Shown here piece after piece: positions 36,735-45,433 of a stretch of 64,000 nt of DNA. This DNA comes from Mycolicibacterium rufum. GTDB taxonomy: Bacteria; Actinomycetota; Actinomycetes; Mycobacteriales; Mycobacteriaceae. The translations under genes were made by a program, and so were the position numbers. The notes under the pieces were generated by a model that saw only the letters and a list, made by a program, of their open reading frames with translations, was not told the origin of the DNA and made no database searches. Numbering within the stretch: position 1 is the first letter of the stretch; each line of letters starts with the position of its first letter. The stretch covers positions 4,588,001-4,652,000 of the forward strand of contig NZ_CP092427.2 of assembly GCF_022374875.2 (NCBI RefSeq). The letters are read 5' to 3'.

Positions 36735-36740
36735 TAAGGT
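36735..36740 (+). promoter_or_regulatory. Predicted leaderless promoter of nucS
   Basis: TAAGGT ends 6 bases before the nucS GTG at 36747, in a 45-base gap between divergent genes. No ribosome-binding site is visible, which fits leaderless translation. Confidence 0.5.
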
Positions 36741-36746
36741 GGATCG

Positions 36747-37409
36747 GTGCGTCTCGTGATCGCCCAGTGCACCGTCGACTACGTCGGACGCCTCACGGCG
36801 CATCTGCCGTCCGCCCGCCGCCTGCTGTTGATCAAGGCCGACGGGTCGGTCAGCGTCCATGCCGACGACCGTGCCTACAAGCCGTTGAACTGGATGAGTC
36901 CGCCCTGTTGGATGACCGAGGAGGCCGACGGCCTCTGGGTGGTGCAGAACAAGGCCGGTGAGCAACTGCGCATCACCATCGAGGCCATCGAGCACGACTC
37001 CCGTCACGAACTCGGCGTCGACCCGGGTCTGGTCAAGGACGGTGTGGAGGCGCACCTGCAGGCGTTGCTGGCCGAACACGTCGAGTTGCTCGGCGCCGGC
37101 TACACTCTGGTGCGCCGGGAGTACATGACCCCGATCGGGCCGGTGGATCTGCTGTGCCGCGACGACCAGGGCCGCTCGGTGGCCGTGGAGATCAAGCGGC
37201 GCGGCGAGATCGACGGCGTCGAACAGCTGACCCGCTACCTCGAGCTGCTCAACCGCGACAGCGTGCTGGCGCCCGTCGCCGGGGTGTTCGCCGCGCAGCA
37301 GATCAAGCCGCAGGCCCGCACGCTCGCCGTGGATCGCGGTATCCGTTGTCTCATCCTCGATTACGACAAGATGCGGGGCATGGACAGCGACGAGTTCCGG
37401 CTGTTCTGA
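36747..37409 (+). CDS. nucS: Mismatch-specific endonuclease NucS (EndoMS)
   Basis: Provides the non-MutS/MutL mismatch repair of actinobacteria by cutting both strands at G-T, G-G and T-T mismatches. The 220-residue product has an N-terminal DNA-binding/dimerisation domain and a C-terminal RecB-like nuclease with catalytic D134, E148 and K150 ([17 protein letters not shown]). The C-terminal tail DEFRLF resembles a sliding-clamp binding peptide, in line with the known need for the beta clamp. GTG at 36747. The stop shares its last base with the next ATG (TGATG). Confidence 0.96.
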   Translation: MRLVIAQCTVDYVGRLTAHLPSARRLLLIKADGSVSVHADDRAYKPLNWMSPPCWMTEEADGLWVVQNKAGEQLRITIEAIEHDSRHELGVDPGLVKDGVEAHLQALLAEHVELLGAGYTLVRREYMTPIGPVDLLCRDDQGRSVAVEIKRRGEIDGVEQLTRYLELLNRDSVLAPVAGVFAAQQIKPQARTLAVDRGIRCLILDYDKMRGMDSDEFRLF

Positions 37410-37699
37410 TGGCGCGGCGACCGGCCAGGAAGCGCCGGCAGCTCGATCCGCTCCCGCCGCCGCGGCGGATCGAGACCGGGCCGGACGGCTTCGACTACGA
37501 GGTGCGGCCGGTGCCGGGAGTCCGCGCGGTCAAGGTCTACCGGTGCCCCGGGTGCGACCACGAAATCAGGCCGGGCGTTGCGCACGTGGTGGTCTGGCCG
37601 GCCGACGCGGGGGAGTCCAGCGTCGACGACCGCAGGCACTGGCACACGCCGTGCTGGGCCAACAGGGCGACGCGGGGACCGACGAGGCGCTGGTCCTAG
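37409..37699 (+). CDS. Small zinc-ribbon-like protein coupled to nucS
   Basis: A 96-residue basic protein. It has an Arg/Pro-rich N-terminus (1-22) and a likely zinc-binding part with CPGC near residue 48 and HWHTPC near 80. It corresponds by position to M. tuberculosis Rv1322, some homologues of which are loosely named ATP/GTP-binding proteins without evidence. I see no P-loop. ATG at 37409 overlaps the nucS stop by one base, so the two are almost certainly co-translated. A partner role in DNA repair is inference from that coupling only. Confidence 0.8.
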   Translation: MARRPARKRRQLDPLPPPRRIETGPDGFDYEVRPVPGVRAVKVYRCPGCDHEIRPGVAHVVVWPADAGESSVDDRRHWHTPCWANRATRGPTRRWS

Positions 37700-37715
37700 A
37701 CGCCGGCAGGCAGGA

Positions 37716-38189
37716 TCAGTGTGCGTCGGTGGCCGGCTCGACGAGCTCGATGAGCACCCCGCCGCCGTCCTTCGGGTGGATGAAGTTGATGCGGGAGTTC
37801 GCGGTGCCGCGCCGCGGCGCGTCGTAGATCAGCCGGACGCCCTGCTCGCGCAACCGGTCGGTCAGCGCATCGAGGTCGCTGACGCGGTACGCGAACTGCT
37901 GCAAACCGGGACCGCGCTTGTCGAGGAACTTCGCGATCGTCGAGTCGTCGTCGATCGGGGCCATCAGCTGGACCTGGGTGCTGCCCACCGGCGCGCCGCG
38001 CACGGACAGCATCGCCTCGCGGATTCCCTGCTCCTCGTTGACCTCTTCGTGCAGCACGATCATGCCGAGATGGTCGTGGTACCACTTGATCGCCGCGTCC
38101 AGGTCGGGCACGGCGATGCCGACGTGGTCGATGGCGGTGACCAGCGCGGTGGCCAGTACAGGACGGGCGTCAGTCTGCTCGGCGGTCAT
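37716..38189 (-). CDS. mce: Methylmalonyl-CoA epimerase
   Basis: Interconverts (S)- and (R)-methylmalonyl-CoA in propionate and odd-chain or methyl-branched lipid metabolism, ahead of the B12-dependent mutase. The 157-residue product is a vicinal-oxygen-chelate fold with two beta-alpha-beta repeats. Metal ligands include the His in IDHVGIAV (about 22), the Gln/His residues of the second strand, and the Glu near the end (VLIELVE). ATG at 38189 follows a TAACTT -10-like element at 7 bases, so it may be leaderless. It is convergent with the zinc-ribbon gene and divergent from fadA4. Confidence 0.93.
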   Translation of the reverse strand: MTAEQTDARPVLATALVTAIDHVGIAVPDLDAAIKWYHDHLGMIVLHEEVNEEQGIREAMLSVRGAPVGSTQVQLMAPIDDDSTIAKFLDKRGPGLQQFAYRVSDLDALTDRLREQGVRLIYDAPRRGTANSRINFIHPKDGGGVLIELVEPATDAH

Positions 38190-38282
38190 AACAGCGAAGT
38201 TACCTAACAAGATCGGTTTCGAATAGATCGGTGCCGATGTATAGCCTCATGGGAGCTGCTCGAAACTCAGGTGGAGGTTGTC

Positions 38283-39464
38283 ATGACGACGTCGGTGATC
38301 GTTGCTGGAGCGCGCACTCCGGTGGGCAAGCTGATGGGTTCGCTGAAGGATTTCTCCGGGAGTGATCTCGGCGCCGTCGCGATCGCCGGCGCCTTGGAGA
38401 AGGCGGGCGTGCCGGCTTCAGCCGTCGACTACGTGATCATGGGTCAGGTGCTGACCGCCGGCGCGGGGCAGATGCCCGCGCGGCAGGCGGCGGTCGCCGC
38501 CGGTATCGGCTGGGACGTGCCGTCGCTGACCATCAACAAGATGTGTCTGTCCGGCATCGATGCGATCGCGCTGGCCGATCAGCTGATCCGGGCCGGCGAG
38601 TTCGAGGTGGTCGTGGCCGGCGGCCAGGAGTCGATGACCAAGGCGCCGCACCTGATGATGAACAGCAGGTCGGGATACAAGTACGGCGACGTGACTGTCC
38701 TCGACCACATGGCCTACGACGGTTTGCACGACGTGTTCACCGACCAGCCGATGGGCGCTCTGACCGAGCAGCGCAACGACGTCGACCAGTTCACCCGCGC
38801 CGAGCAGGACGAGTTCGCCGCGTCCTCGCACCAGAAGGCTGCGCGGGCCTGGAAGGACGGCGTGTTCGCCGACGAGGTGGTGCCGGTGAAGATCCCGCAG
38901 CGCAAGGGCGACCCTGTCGAGTTCACCGAGGACGAGGGCATCCGCGCCGACACGACCGCCGAGTCGCTGTCGGGCCTGCGGCCGGCGTTCCGCAAGGACG
39001 GCACCATCACCGCCGGTTCGGCGTCGCAGATCTCCGACGGTGCCTGCGCCGTCGTGGTGATGAGCAAGACGAAGGCCGAAGAGCTGGGCCTGACCTGGCT
39101 GTGCGAGATCGGCGCCCACGGCGTCGTCGCCGGCCCGGATTCCACCCTGCAGAGCCAACCCGCCAACGCGATCCGCAAGGCCGTCGCCAAGGAGGGCATC
39201 TCACTCGACCAGCTCGACGTCATCGAGATCAACGAGGCGTTCGCTGCCGTCGCGCTGGCGTCGACCAAGGAGCTGGGCGTCGACCCGGAGAGGGTGAACA
39301 CCAACGGCGGCGCCATCGCGGTCGGCCACCCGATCGGCATGTCGGGTGCGCGGATCACGTTGCACGCGGCGCTGGAGCTGGCGCGGCGCGGCTCGGGCTA
39401 CGCGGTGGCCGCGCTGTGTGGCGCAGGCGGCCAGGGCGATGCGCTGATCCTGCGCCGGCCCTGA
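38283..39464 (+). CDS. fadA4: Acetyl-CoA acetyltransferase (thiolase)
   Basis: Joins or splits acetoacetyl-CoA and acetyl-CoA. The 393-residue product has the catalytic cysteine C88 (INKMCLSG), H349 ([10 protein letters not shown]) and C379 (ALCGAGGQG), the complete thiolase set. ATG at 38283 follows GGTGGAGGTTGTC; an in-frame start four codons earlier is unlikely. The position matches M. tuberculosis fadA4 (Rv1323). Next to methylmalonyl-CoA epimerase it fits short-chain acyl-CoA metabolism. Confidence 0.95.
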   Translation: MTTSVIVAGARTPVGKLMGSLKDFSGSDLGAVAIAGALEKAGVPASAVDYVIMGQVLTAGAGQMPARQAAVAAGIGWDVPSLTINKMCLSGIDAIALADQLIRAGEFEVVVAGGQESMTKAPHLMMNSRSGYKYGDVTVLDHMAYDGLHDVFTDQPMGALTEQRNDVDQFTRAEQDEFAASSHQKAARAWKDGVFADEVVPVKIPQRKGDPVEFTEDEGIRADTTAESLSGLRPAFRKDGTITAGSASQISDGACAVVVMSKTKAEELGLTWLCEIGAHGVVAGPDSTLQSQPANAIRKAVAKEGISLDQLDVIEINEAFAAVALASTKELGVDPERVNTNGGAIAVGHPIGMSGARITLHAALELARRGSGYAVAALCGAGGQGDALILRRP

Positions 39465-39535
39465 CCGGCGGCTGACACGCTTCAAGGCAACGACGCTCTG
39501 TAGTAGCTGGCGCGCCGCTCCGGCACAATGGGGCC

Positions 39536-39910
39536 ATGACGCGCGCATTCGACGTCCGCAACGCCGCGGCGTGGTTCCGGCTGATCGCCTTCGCCGAGGC
39601 GGTCAGCTGGATCGGACTGCTGATCGGCATGTACTTCAAGTACCTCGGCACGCCCCGGACCGAGGTCGGCGTGAAGATCTTCGGCCCCGTGCACGGCGGG
39701 GTGTTCATCGCCTTCCTGGTGGCGGCCGTGTTCACCGGCATGGCCCTCAGGTGGGGGGTGAGCACATGGTTGCTGGCGTTGCTGGGCAGCATCGTGCCAC
39801 TGGGCAGTGTGATCTTCCTCATATGGGCTGATCGGACGGGTCGGATGGGCCCGCAGCGGGCCGCTGTGGCCGCCGGACAACCGGGACGGACAGCACCCGA
39901 AACGACGTGA
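39536..39910 (+). CDS. DUF3817 membrane protein
   Basis: A 124-residue integral membrane protein with three predicted helices: about 12-36 (FRLIAFAEAVSWIGLLIG), about 50-72 with a conserved HGG near its start, and about 75-97. This is the pattern of DUF3817. The function is unknown. CACAAT lies 6 bases before the ATG, a weak -10 for a near-leaderless start. A second DUF3817 gene is in this window at 61461-61808. I do not recall this copy at this place in M. tuberculosis. Confidence 0.8.
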   Translation: MTRAFDVRNAAAWFRLIAFAEAVSWIGLLIGMYFKYLGTPRTEVGVKIFGPVHGGVFIAFLVAAVFTGMALRWGVSTWLLALLGSIVPLGSVIFLIWADRTGRMGPQRAAVAAGQPGRTAPETT

Positions 39911-39923
39911 CAGACTTGTTCAC

Positions 39924-40820
39924 GTGACACGTCCAGGACCCCGAATCTCGCCCGCCCTGGCGGGCGCTGTCGATCTGTCGGCTCTCAAGCAGCGTCCGGC
40001 CCCCACCGGTGACGCTCCCTCCGGCGGTGCTCCGGGCGGTGTGGAGGTCACCGAGGTCAACTTCGAGGCCGAGGTGCTGGTCCGGTCCGACGAGATGCCC
40101 GTCGTCGTCCTGCTGTGGTCACCGCGTAGCGACTCCAGCGTCCAACTGGCCGAGGTGCTCTCGGGGCTCGCGCAGGCCGACGGCGGCAGGTGGTCCCTGA
40201 CGACCGTGAACGTCGACACGACGCCGCGGGTGGCGCAGATGTTCGGCGTCCAGGCGGTGCCCACCGTGGTGGCGTTGGCGGCCGGTCAGCCGCTGTCGAG
40301 CTTCCAGGGCATGCAGCCGCCGGAGCAACTGCGGCGCTGGGTCGACTCGCTGCTCGAGGCCACGGCCGGGAAGCTGAGCGGCGGCCAGGACGTCGAGGGA
40401 GTCGAGCAGGTCGATCCCGAGGTCGAACGGGCCCGCACCCTGCTCGACCAGGGTGACTTCGACGGGGCGCGCGCCGCCTACCAGGGCATCCTCGACGCCG
40501 ACCCGAACCATCCCGAAGCGAAAGGCGCCGTCCGGCAGATCGGCTTCCTGCAGCGCGCCACGACGCACCCGCAGGATGCGGTCGCACGCGCCGACGCGTC
40601 GCCCGACGACATCGATGCCGCCCTCGCCGCCGCCGACGTCGAGATCCTGCAGCAGAATGTCGACGCCGCGTTCACCCGGTTGATCGCGTTGATCAAGCGC
40701 ACCGCCGGGGACGACCGCAGCAGCGTGCGCACCCGGCTCATCGAACTGTTCGATCTGTTCGACCCGGCCGACCCCGAGGTCATCGCCGGGCGTCGCAACC
40801 TCGCCAACGCCCTCTACTGA
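39924..40820 (+). CDS. Thioredoxin-fold, TPR-containing YbbN/CnoX-like protein without redox cysteines
   Basis: A 298-residue protein. Residues about 40-155 form a thioredoxin domain (VVLLWSPRSDSSVQLAEVL, then a cis-proline AVPTVVAL), and about 170-298 form TPR-like helices (ARTLLDQGDFDGARAAYQGIL). The active-site CxxC is absent: WSPRSDSS replaces it and the whole chain has no cysteine, so it cannot do dithiol redox chemistry. This architecture is that of YbbN/CnoX co-chaperones, so a protein-folding role is likely. GTG at 39924. It corresponds to M. tuberculosis Rv1324. Confidence 0.88.
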   Translation: MTRPGPRISPALAGAVDLSALKQRPAPTGDAPSGGAPGGVEVTEVNFEAEVLVRSDEMPVVVLLWSPRSDSSVQLAEVLSGLAQADGGRWSLTTVNVDTTPRVAQMFGVQAVPTVVALAAGQPLSSFQGMQPPEQLRRWVDSLLEATAGKLSGGQDVEGVEQVDPEVERARTLLDQGDFDGARAAYQGILDADPNHPEAKGAVRQIGFLQRATTHPQDAVARADASPDDIDAALAAADVEILQQNVDAAFTRLIALIKRTAGDDRSSVRTRLIELFDLFDPADPEVIAGRRNLANALY

Positions 40821-40824
40821 CCTG

Positions 40825-40884
40825 GCGAGCAGACACAAACTCGGGTGAATCGGCCCCGATTCGGCCTAGTTTGCGTCTGCTCGC
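40825..40884. terminator. Large bidirectional hairpin between convergent genes
   Basis: A 17-nt arm, GCGAGCAGACACAAACT (40825-40841), pairs with AGTTTGCGTCTGCTCGC (40868-40884) with one mismatch. Inside the loop a second hairpin, GAATCGG/CCGATTC, can form. It sits between the convergent thioredoxin-like gene and glgB and probably ends transcription from both sides. Confidence 0.75.
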
Positions 40885-40900
40885 GGGCGGACTACGCGGA

Positions 40901-43141
40901 CTACGGGGCTTGCGGGGCGTGCGGCTGGGGCTCGAACCACAGCGCTGCCAGCGGGGGGAGCACCATGACCGCCGACGCCGGGCGCCCATGCCACGGCTCG
41001 TCGGTCGCCTCGACCGCGCCGTAGTTGCCGATCCCCGAGCCGTGGTAGTTGTCGCTGTCGGTGTTCAAAACCTCCCGCCAGGTGCCGGCGTGCGGCAGGC
41101 CGAGCCGGTAGCTGCTGTGCTCGGAGCCGGAGAAATTGAACACGCAGGCCATCATCGACCCGTCATCGCCGAACCGCATGAAGCTCAGCACGTTGTTGGC
41201 CGAGTCGTTCGCGTCGATCCACGAGTAGCCCTCGGGCTTGGTGTCTCGGGACCACAGCGCCCGCCGGCTCGTGTAGATCCGGTTGGCGTCGGTCATCATC
41301 CGCAGGATGCCGTCGGAGAAACCCTGCTCGTCGAGTTGGAACCAGTCCACCCCGCGCTCCTCGGACCACTCCGCCCGCTGGCCGAACTCCTGGCCCATGA
41401 ACAGCAGCTGCTTGCCCGGGTGAGCCCACTGGTAGGCCAGCAGACCGCGGATCCCGGCCGCCTTCATGTGGTCGTTGCCCGGCATCCGGCCCCACAGGGT
41501 GCCCTTGCCGTGTACCACCTCGTCGTGGCTGATCGGCAGCACGTAGTTCTCGCTGAACGCATAGAGCATCGAGAACGTGATCTCGTGGTGGTGGAAGCTG
41601 CGGTGGATCGGATCACGCTTGATGAACTCGAGCGTGTCGTTCATCCACCCCATGTTCCACTTCATCGAAAAGCCGAGCCCGCCAAGGTTCGTCGGCCGGG
41701 TGACGCCGGGCCACGAGGTGGACTCCTCGGCGATCGTCACGATGCCCGGGTTGATCTTGTGCACCGTGGCGTTCATCTCCTGCAGGAACTGCACCGCCTC
41801 GAGATTCTCCCGGCCGCCGTAGATGTTCGGCGTCCACCCGCCCTCGGGCCGGGAGTAGTCGAGGTAGAGCATCGACGCCACGGCGTCCACCCGCAGTCCG
41901 TCGACGTGGTATTCCTGCAACCAGTACAGCGCGTTGGCGACCAGGAAGTTGCGCACCTCCGAGCGACCGAAATCGAAAACGTAAGTGCCCCAGTCCAATT
42001 GCTCGCCGCGACGGGGGTCCCCGTGTTCGTAGAGGGCGGTGCCGTCGAAGCGGCCCAAGGCCCAGGCGTCCTTGGGGAAGTGGGCCGGAACCCAGTCCAC
42101 GATCACGCCGATTCCCGCGCGGTGCAGCGCGTCGACGAGGTAGCGGAACTCGTCGGGCGTTCCGAACCGGGACGACGGCGCATAGTAGGAGGTGACCTGG
42201 TAACCCCAGGAGCCGCCGAACGGGTGCTCGGCGACGGGCAGCATCTCCACGTGGGTGAAGCCGTGCTCGACGACGTATTCGGTGAGCTGCTCGGCCAGTT
42301 CGGTGTAGCTCAGCCCCGGCCGCCACGAGCCCAGATGCACCTCGTAGGTGCTCATCGGCTCGAAGACGGGATTGCGCAGCGCCCGGTCGGACATCCACTG
42401 GTCGTCGGCCCAGGTGTAGTCGCTCGCGAACACCTTCGACGCCGTCTGCGGCGGCACCTCGGTGGCGAATGCCATCGGATCGGCGCGTTCGGTGACCGCG
42501 CCGTCGGCGCCGTGCACGCGGAACTTGTACAGCCCGCCCTCGGGGAAGTTGGGCCAGAACAGTTCCCACACGCCGGTGGAACCCAGCACCCGCATCTGGG
42601 CCTCGTTGCCCCAGTGGTTGAAGTCACCGATCACGCTGACGCCCTTGGCATTCGGCGCCCACACCGCGAACGACACCCCGCTGACCTCGCCGTCGGGCGT
42701 GGTGAAGGTGCGCGGATGGGCGCCCAGGACCTCCCAGAGCCGCTCGTGGCGGCCCTCCGAGAACAAGTGCAGATCGATCTCGCCCAGCGTCGGCAGGAAC
42801 CGGTACGGATCGGCCACGGTGTGGACGAAGCCCGACTCCTCGCCGGTGTAGTCCACCTCCAGCCGGTAGTCGATCAGGTTCGTGAACGGCACCGCGACCG
42901 CGAATAGCCCGGCCTCGATGTGCTGCAGCGGGTAGCGCACACCGCCGATCTGCGCCGCCACCTCGACCGCGTGCGGCCGATAGACGCGGATGACCGTGTG
43001 ATCGTCGTATTCGTGGGCGCCGAGCACCGAGTGCGGATCGTGGTGCTCGCCGACAAGCAGCCGGTTCAAATCGGCCGTGTGCGGCCGAAGGTTCGGGCTG
43101 TCGATCTGTTTCGTCAGGTTCGACGTTTTCGCTTTCGCCAT
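40901..43141 (-). CDS. glgB: 1,4-alpha-glucan branching enzyme
   Basis: GH13 enzyme that adds alpha-1,6 branches to glycogen and to the glucan built by GlgE. The 746-residue product has an N-terminal extension, a CBM48 module (about 150-250), the catalytic barrel with the nucleophile in DGLRVDAV (about 416) and acid in IAEEST (about 467), and a C-terminal beta domain. ATG at 43141 lies 4 bases after the glgE stop, making a two-gene operon. The length is slightly longer than the 731 residues I recall for M. tuberculosis. Confidence 0.96.
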   Translation of the reverse strand: MAKAKTSNLTKQIDSPNLRPHTADLNRLLVGEHHDPHSVLGAHEYDDHTVIRVYRPHAVEVAAQIGGVRYPLQHIEAGLFAVAVPFTNLIDYRLEVDYTGEESGFVHTVADPYRFLPTLGEIDLHLFSEGRHERLWEVLGAHPRTFTTPDGEVSGVSFAVWAPNAKGVSVIGDFNHWGNEAQMRVLGSTGVWELFWPNFPEGGLYKFRVHGADGAVTERADPMAFATEVPPQTASKVFASDYTWADDQWMSDRALRNPVFEPMSTYEVHLGSWRPGLSYTELAEQLTEYVVEHGFTHVEMLPVAEHPFGGSWGYQVTSYYAPSSRFGTPDEFRYLVDALHRAGIGVIVDWVPAHFPKDAWALGRFDGTALYEHGDPRRGEQLDWGTYVFDFGRSEVRNFLVANALYWLQEYHVDGLRVDAVASMLYLDYSRPEGGWTPNIYGGRENLEAVQFLQEMNATVHKINPGIVTIAEESTSWPGVTRPTNLGGLGFSMKWNMGWMNDTLEFIKRDPIHRSFHHHEITFSMLYAFSENYVLPISHDEVVHGKGTLWGRMPGNDHMKAAGIRGLLAYQWAHPGKQLLFMGQEFGQRAEWSEERGVDWFQLDEQGFSDGILRMMTDANRIYTSRRALWSRDTKPEGYSWIDANDSANNVLSFMRFGDDGSMMACVFNFSGSEHSSYRLGLPHAGTWREVLNTDSDNYHGSGIGNYGAVEATDEPWHGRPASAVMVLPPLAALWFEPQPHAPQAP

Positions 43142-43145
43142 GTCG

Positions 43146-45236
43146 TCACTCCCTACGCAGCAGGTTCATTCGTTGGTCGGCCGGGATCTGGGGCATGTTG
43201 AGCACGTGCGCCACCGCACGGGCGGGTTCCAGACGCACGTAGTTGCTCTGGCCCCACTGGTATTCCTCTCCGGTGATCTCGTCGCGCACCCAGAAACGCT
43301 CTTGCTGATCCATTCCCACTGCGGCCATGTCCAACCACAACGTGCCCTCTTCGGCCCCGAACGGGTTCAGCGTCACGACCACCAGCACCTGGTCACCGGA
43401 GATCGGGTCGAACTTGCTGAACGCGAGCAACGCGTCGTTGTCGATGTGGTGGAACGTCACCGTGCGCATCTGCTGCAGCGCGGGATGCAGCCGGCGGATC
43501 TCGTTGAGCCGGGTCAGGAACGGCTCCAGGGATTCGCCGTCGGCCAGTGCGGCGTCGAAGTCACGCGGCCGCAGCTCGTACTTCTCGGAGTTCAGGTACT
43601 CCTCGCTGCCCTCGCGCACCGCGCGGTGTTCGAACAGCTCGAAGCCGGAGTACACCCCCCACGTCGGACTCATGGTCGCCGCCAGCGCCGCCCGGATCGC
43701 GAACATGCCCGGCCCGCCGTGCTGAAGGGCTTCGTGCAGGATGTCGGGCGTGTTGGGCCACAGGCTCTGCCGGGCGTAGTCGGCGTGTTCGGCGATCTGC
43801 CGGCCGAACTCCATGATCTCCCACTTGGCGGTGCGCCACGTGAAGTACGTGTAGGACTGCGTGAAGCCCAGCTTGGCGAGGCCGAACAACCGCGCCGGAC
43901 GGGTGAACGCCTCGGACAGGAACAGCACGTCCGGATCGATGTTCTTGGCCTCCCCGATCAGCCAGGCCCAGAAATTCGGCGGCTTGGTGTGCGGGTTGTC
44001 GACGCGAAACACCTTGACGCCGTGCGAGATCCAGAACCGGACGACACGCAGCACCTCTTCGTACAATCCGGCGGGGTCGTTGTCGAAGTTGAGCGGGTAG
44101 ATGTCCTGGTACTTCTTCGGCGGATTCTCCGCATACGCGATCGTGCCGTCGGGCAGCACGGTGAACCACTCGGGGTGATCTCGGGCCCAGGGGTGGTCGG
44201 GGGCGCACTGCAGCGCCAGGTCGAGGGCGACCTCCAGACCTTCGTCCCGCGCGGCGGCGACGAACTCGTCGAAGTCGTCGATGGTGCCCAGGTCGGGATG
44301 CACCGCGTCGTGGCCGCCCTCGTCGCTGCCGATCGCCCAGGGCGATCCGACATCGTGGGGTCCCGCGGTCACGCTGTTGTTGCGGCCCTTGCGGTGCACC
44401 TTGCCGATCGGATGGATGGGCGGCAGGTAGGCGATGTCGAAGCCCATCCGCGCGATGCGCTGCAACGCCTTGGTCGCCGTCGCGAACGTCCCGTGCACCG
44501 GGTTGCCTGCACTGTCCCAACCGCCCGTGGACCGGGGGAAGAACTCGTACCACGAACTGAACCGCGCCAGGGGCCGGTCCACCCAGATGCCGTACACCTC
44601 GCCGCGGGTGATCAGTTCGCGCAGCGGATACTGGCCGACCAACTCGGTGACCTCGGGGGACAGCGCCGCGCCCGCGCGATAGAACGGGTCGCCGGGGGTG
44701 CGCAGCCGCTCGGCGGCCTCGATCAACGGATAGCGCATCTGCCGCGGGACCCCCGCGGACGCGCGCTCCAGCAGCTTCGCCCCGACCAGCAGGTCGTTGG
44801 ACAGCTCACCCTCGCTCTGACCCGCGTCGAGTTTGGCGATCACGTGGTGGCGCCACGTCGCGAGGGGATCGCTCCAGCCGTCGACGCGGTAGGTCCACAG
44901 CCCGACCGTGTCAGGGGAGAACTGGCCGTGGAACACGTCCGGGGTGCGGCCGGTACCCATCGGCAGCGTCATCGGCCGGGTCCGGGGGGAGGGGGTGACG
45001 ACCTCCTGGATCGGCACCGCCTCGGTGGTGCGCACCCGGCCGGGCGGCTCGTCGGCCAGCGCCGGATACGTGGTGCCGTGATAGCGGACGACCAGCGTGG
45101 CCGCGACGGCGTCGTGGCCCTCCCGCCATACCGTCGCGGTCACCGGAACCACCTCGCCGACCACCGCCTTCGCAGGGAACCGACCTCCGGACACCACGGG
45201 CTGGACGTCGTCGATTTCGATCCGACCGGTGGTCAC
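43146..45236 (-). CDS. glgE: Alpha-1,4-glucan:maltose-1-phosphate maltosyltransferase
   Basis: GH13_3 enzyme that lengthens alpha-glucan using maltose-1-phosphate, the key step of the trehalose-linked GlgE pathway. The 696-residue product has an N-terminal domain, a catalytic barrel with the nucleophile Asp in [10 protein letters not shown] (about 410) and the general acid Glu in LFLSEAF (about 440), and the maltose-phosphate-binding insertions. GTG at 45236 has TAGGGG at good spacing and matches the conserved N-terminus ([12 protein letters not shown]). A long upstream extension is not homologous. It is divergent from glgP, sharing a 197-base control region. Confidence 0.96.
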   Translation of the reverse strand: MTTGRIEIDDVQPVVSGGRFPAKAVVGEVVPVTATVWREGHDAVAATLVVRYHGTTYPALADEPPGRVRTTEAVPIQEVVTPSPRTRPMTLPMGTGRTPDVFHGQFSPDTVGLWTYRVDGWSDPLATWRHHVIAKLDAGQSEGELSNDLLVGAKLLERASAGVPRQMRYPLIEAAERLRTPGDPFYRAGAALSPEVTELVGQYPLRELITRGEVYGIWVDRPLARFSSWYEFFPRSTGGWDSAGNPVHGTFATATKALQRIARMGFDIAYLPPIHPIGKVHRKGRNNSVTAGPHDVGSPWAIGSDEGGHDAVHPDLGTIDDFDEFVAAARDEGLEVALDLALQCAPDHPWARDHPEWFTVLPDGTIAYAENPPKKYQDIYPLNFDNDPAGLYEEVLRVVRFWISHGVKVFRVDNPHTKPPNFWAWLIGEAKNIDPDVLFLSEAFTRPARLFGLAKLGFTQSYTYFTWRTAKWEIMEFGRQIAEHADYARQSLWPNTPDILHEALQHGGPGMFAIRAALAATMSPTWGVYSGFELFEHRAVREGSEEYLNSEKYELRPRDFDAALADGESLEPFLTRLNEIRRLHPALQQMRTVTFHHIDNDALLAFSKFDPISGDQVLVVVTLNPFGAEEGTLWLDMAAVGMDQQERFWVRDEITGEEYQWGQSNYVRLEPARAVAHVLNMPQIPADQRMNLLRRE

Positions 45237-45304
45237 GTGAAAACCCCTAACCCATCGCAGTCGACATGCGGCGGCCGCCGCCCGTCGTCGTCGTCGGTCT
45301 CGGT

Positions 45305-45320
45305 CACAACTGCAGTTGTG
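45305..45320. promoter_or_regulatory. Perfect 16-bp palindrome, putative operator for glgE/glgP
   Basis: CACAACTGCAGTTGTG is its own reverse complement. It lies in the 197-base gap between divergent glgE and glgP, 69 bases before the glgE GTG and 114 bases before the glgP GTG. TATA-containing -10-like sequence (around 45334-45340) lies next to it. It does not fit the GlxR/CRP, LexA or DosR consensus that I know. Confidence 0.5.
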
Positions 45321-45433
45321 CAACCTCGTCGCGCCTATACCCACCGTAGTGTCAGCCTCAACCCACCGGGCGGCATCAGACGTCACCGAAGCGTCGCCCA
45401 CGACGCGGCCAGACGGCAGTAAGGTGAGCACGC

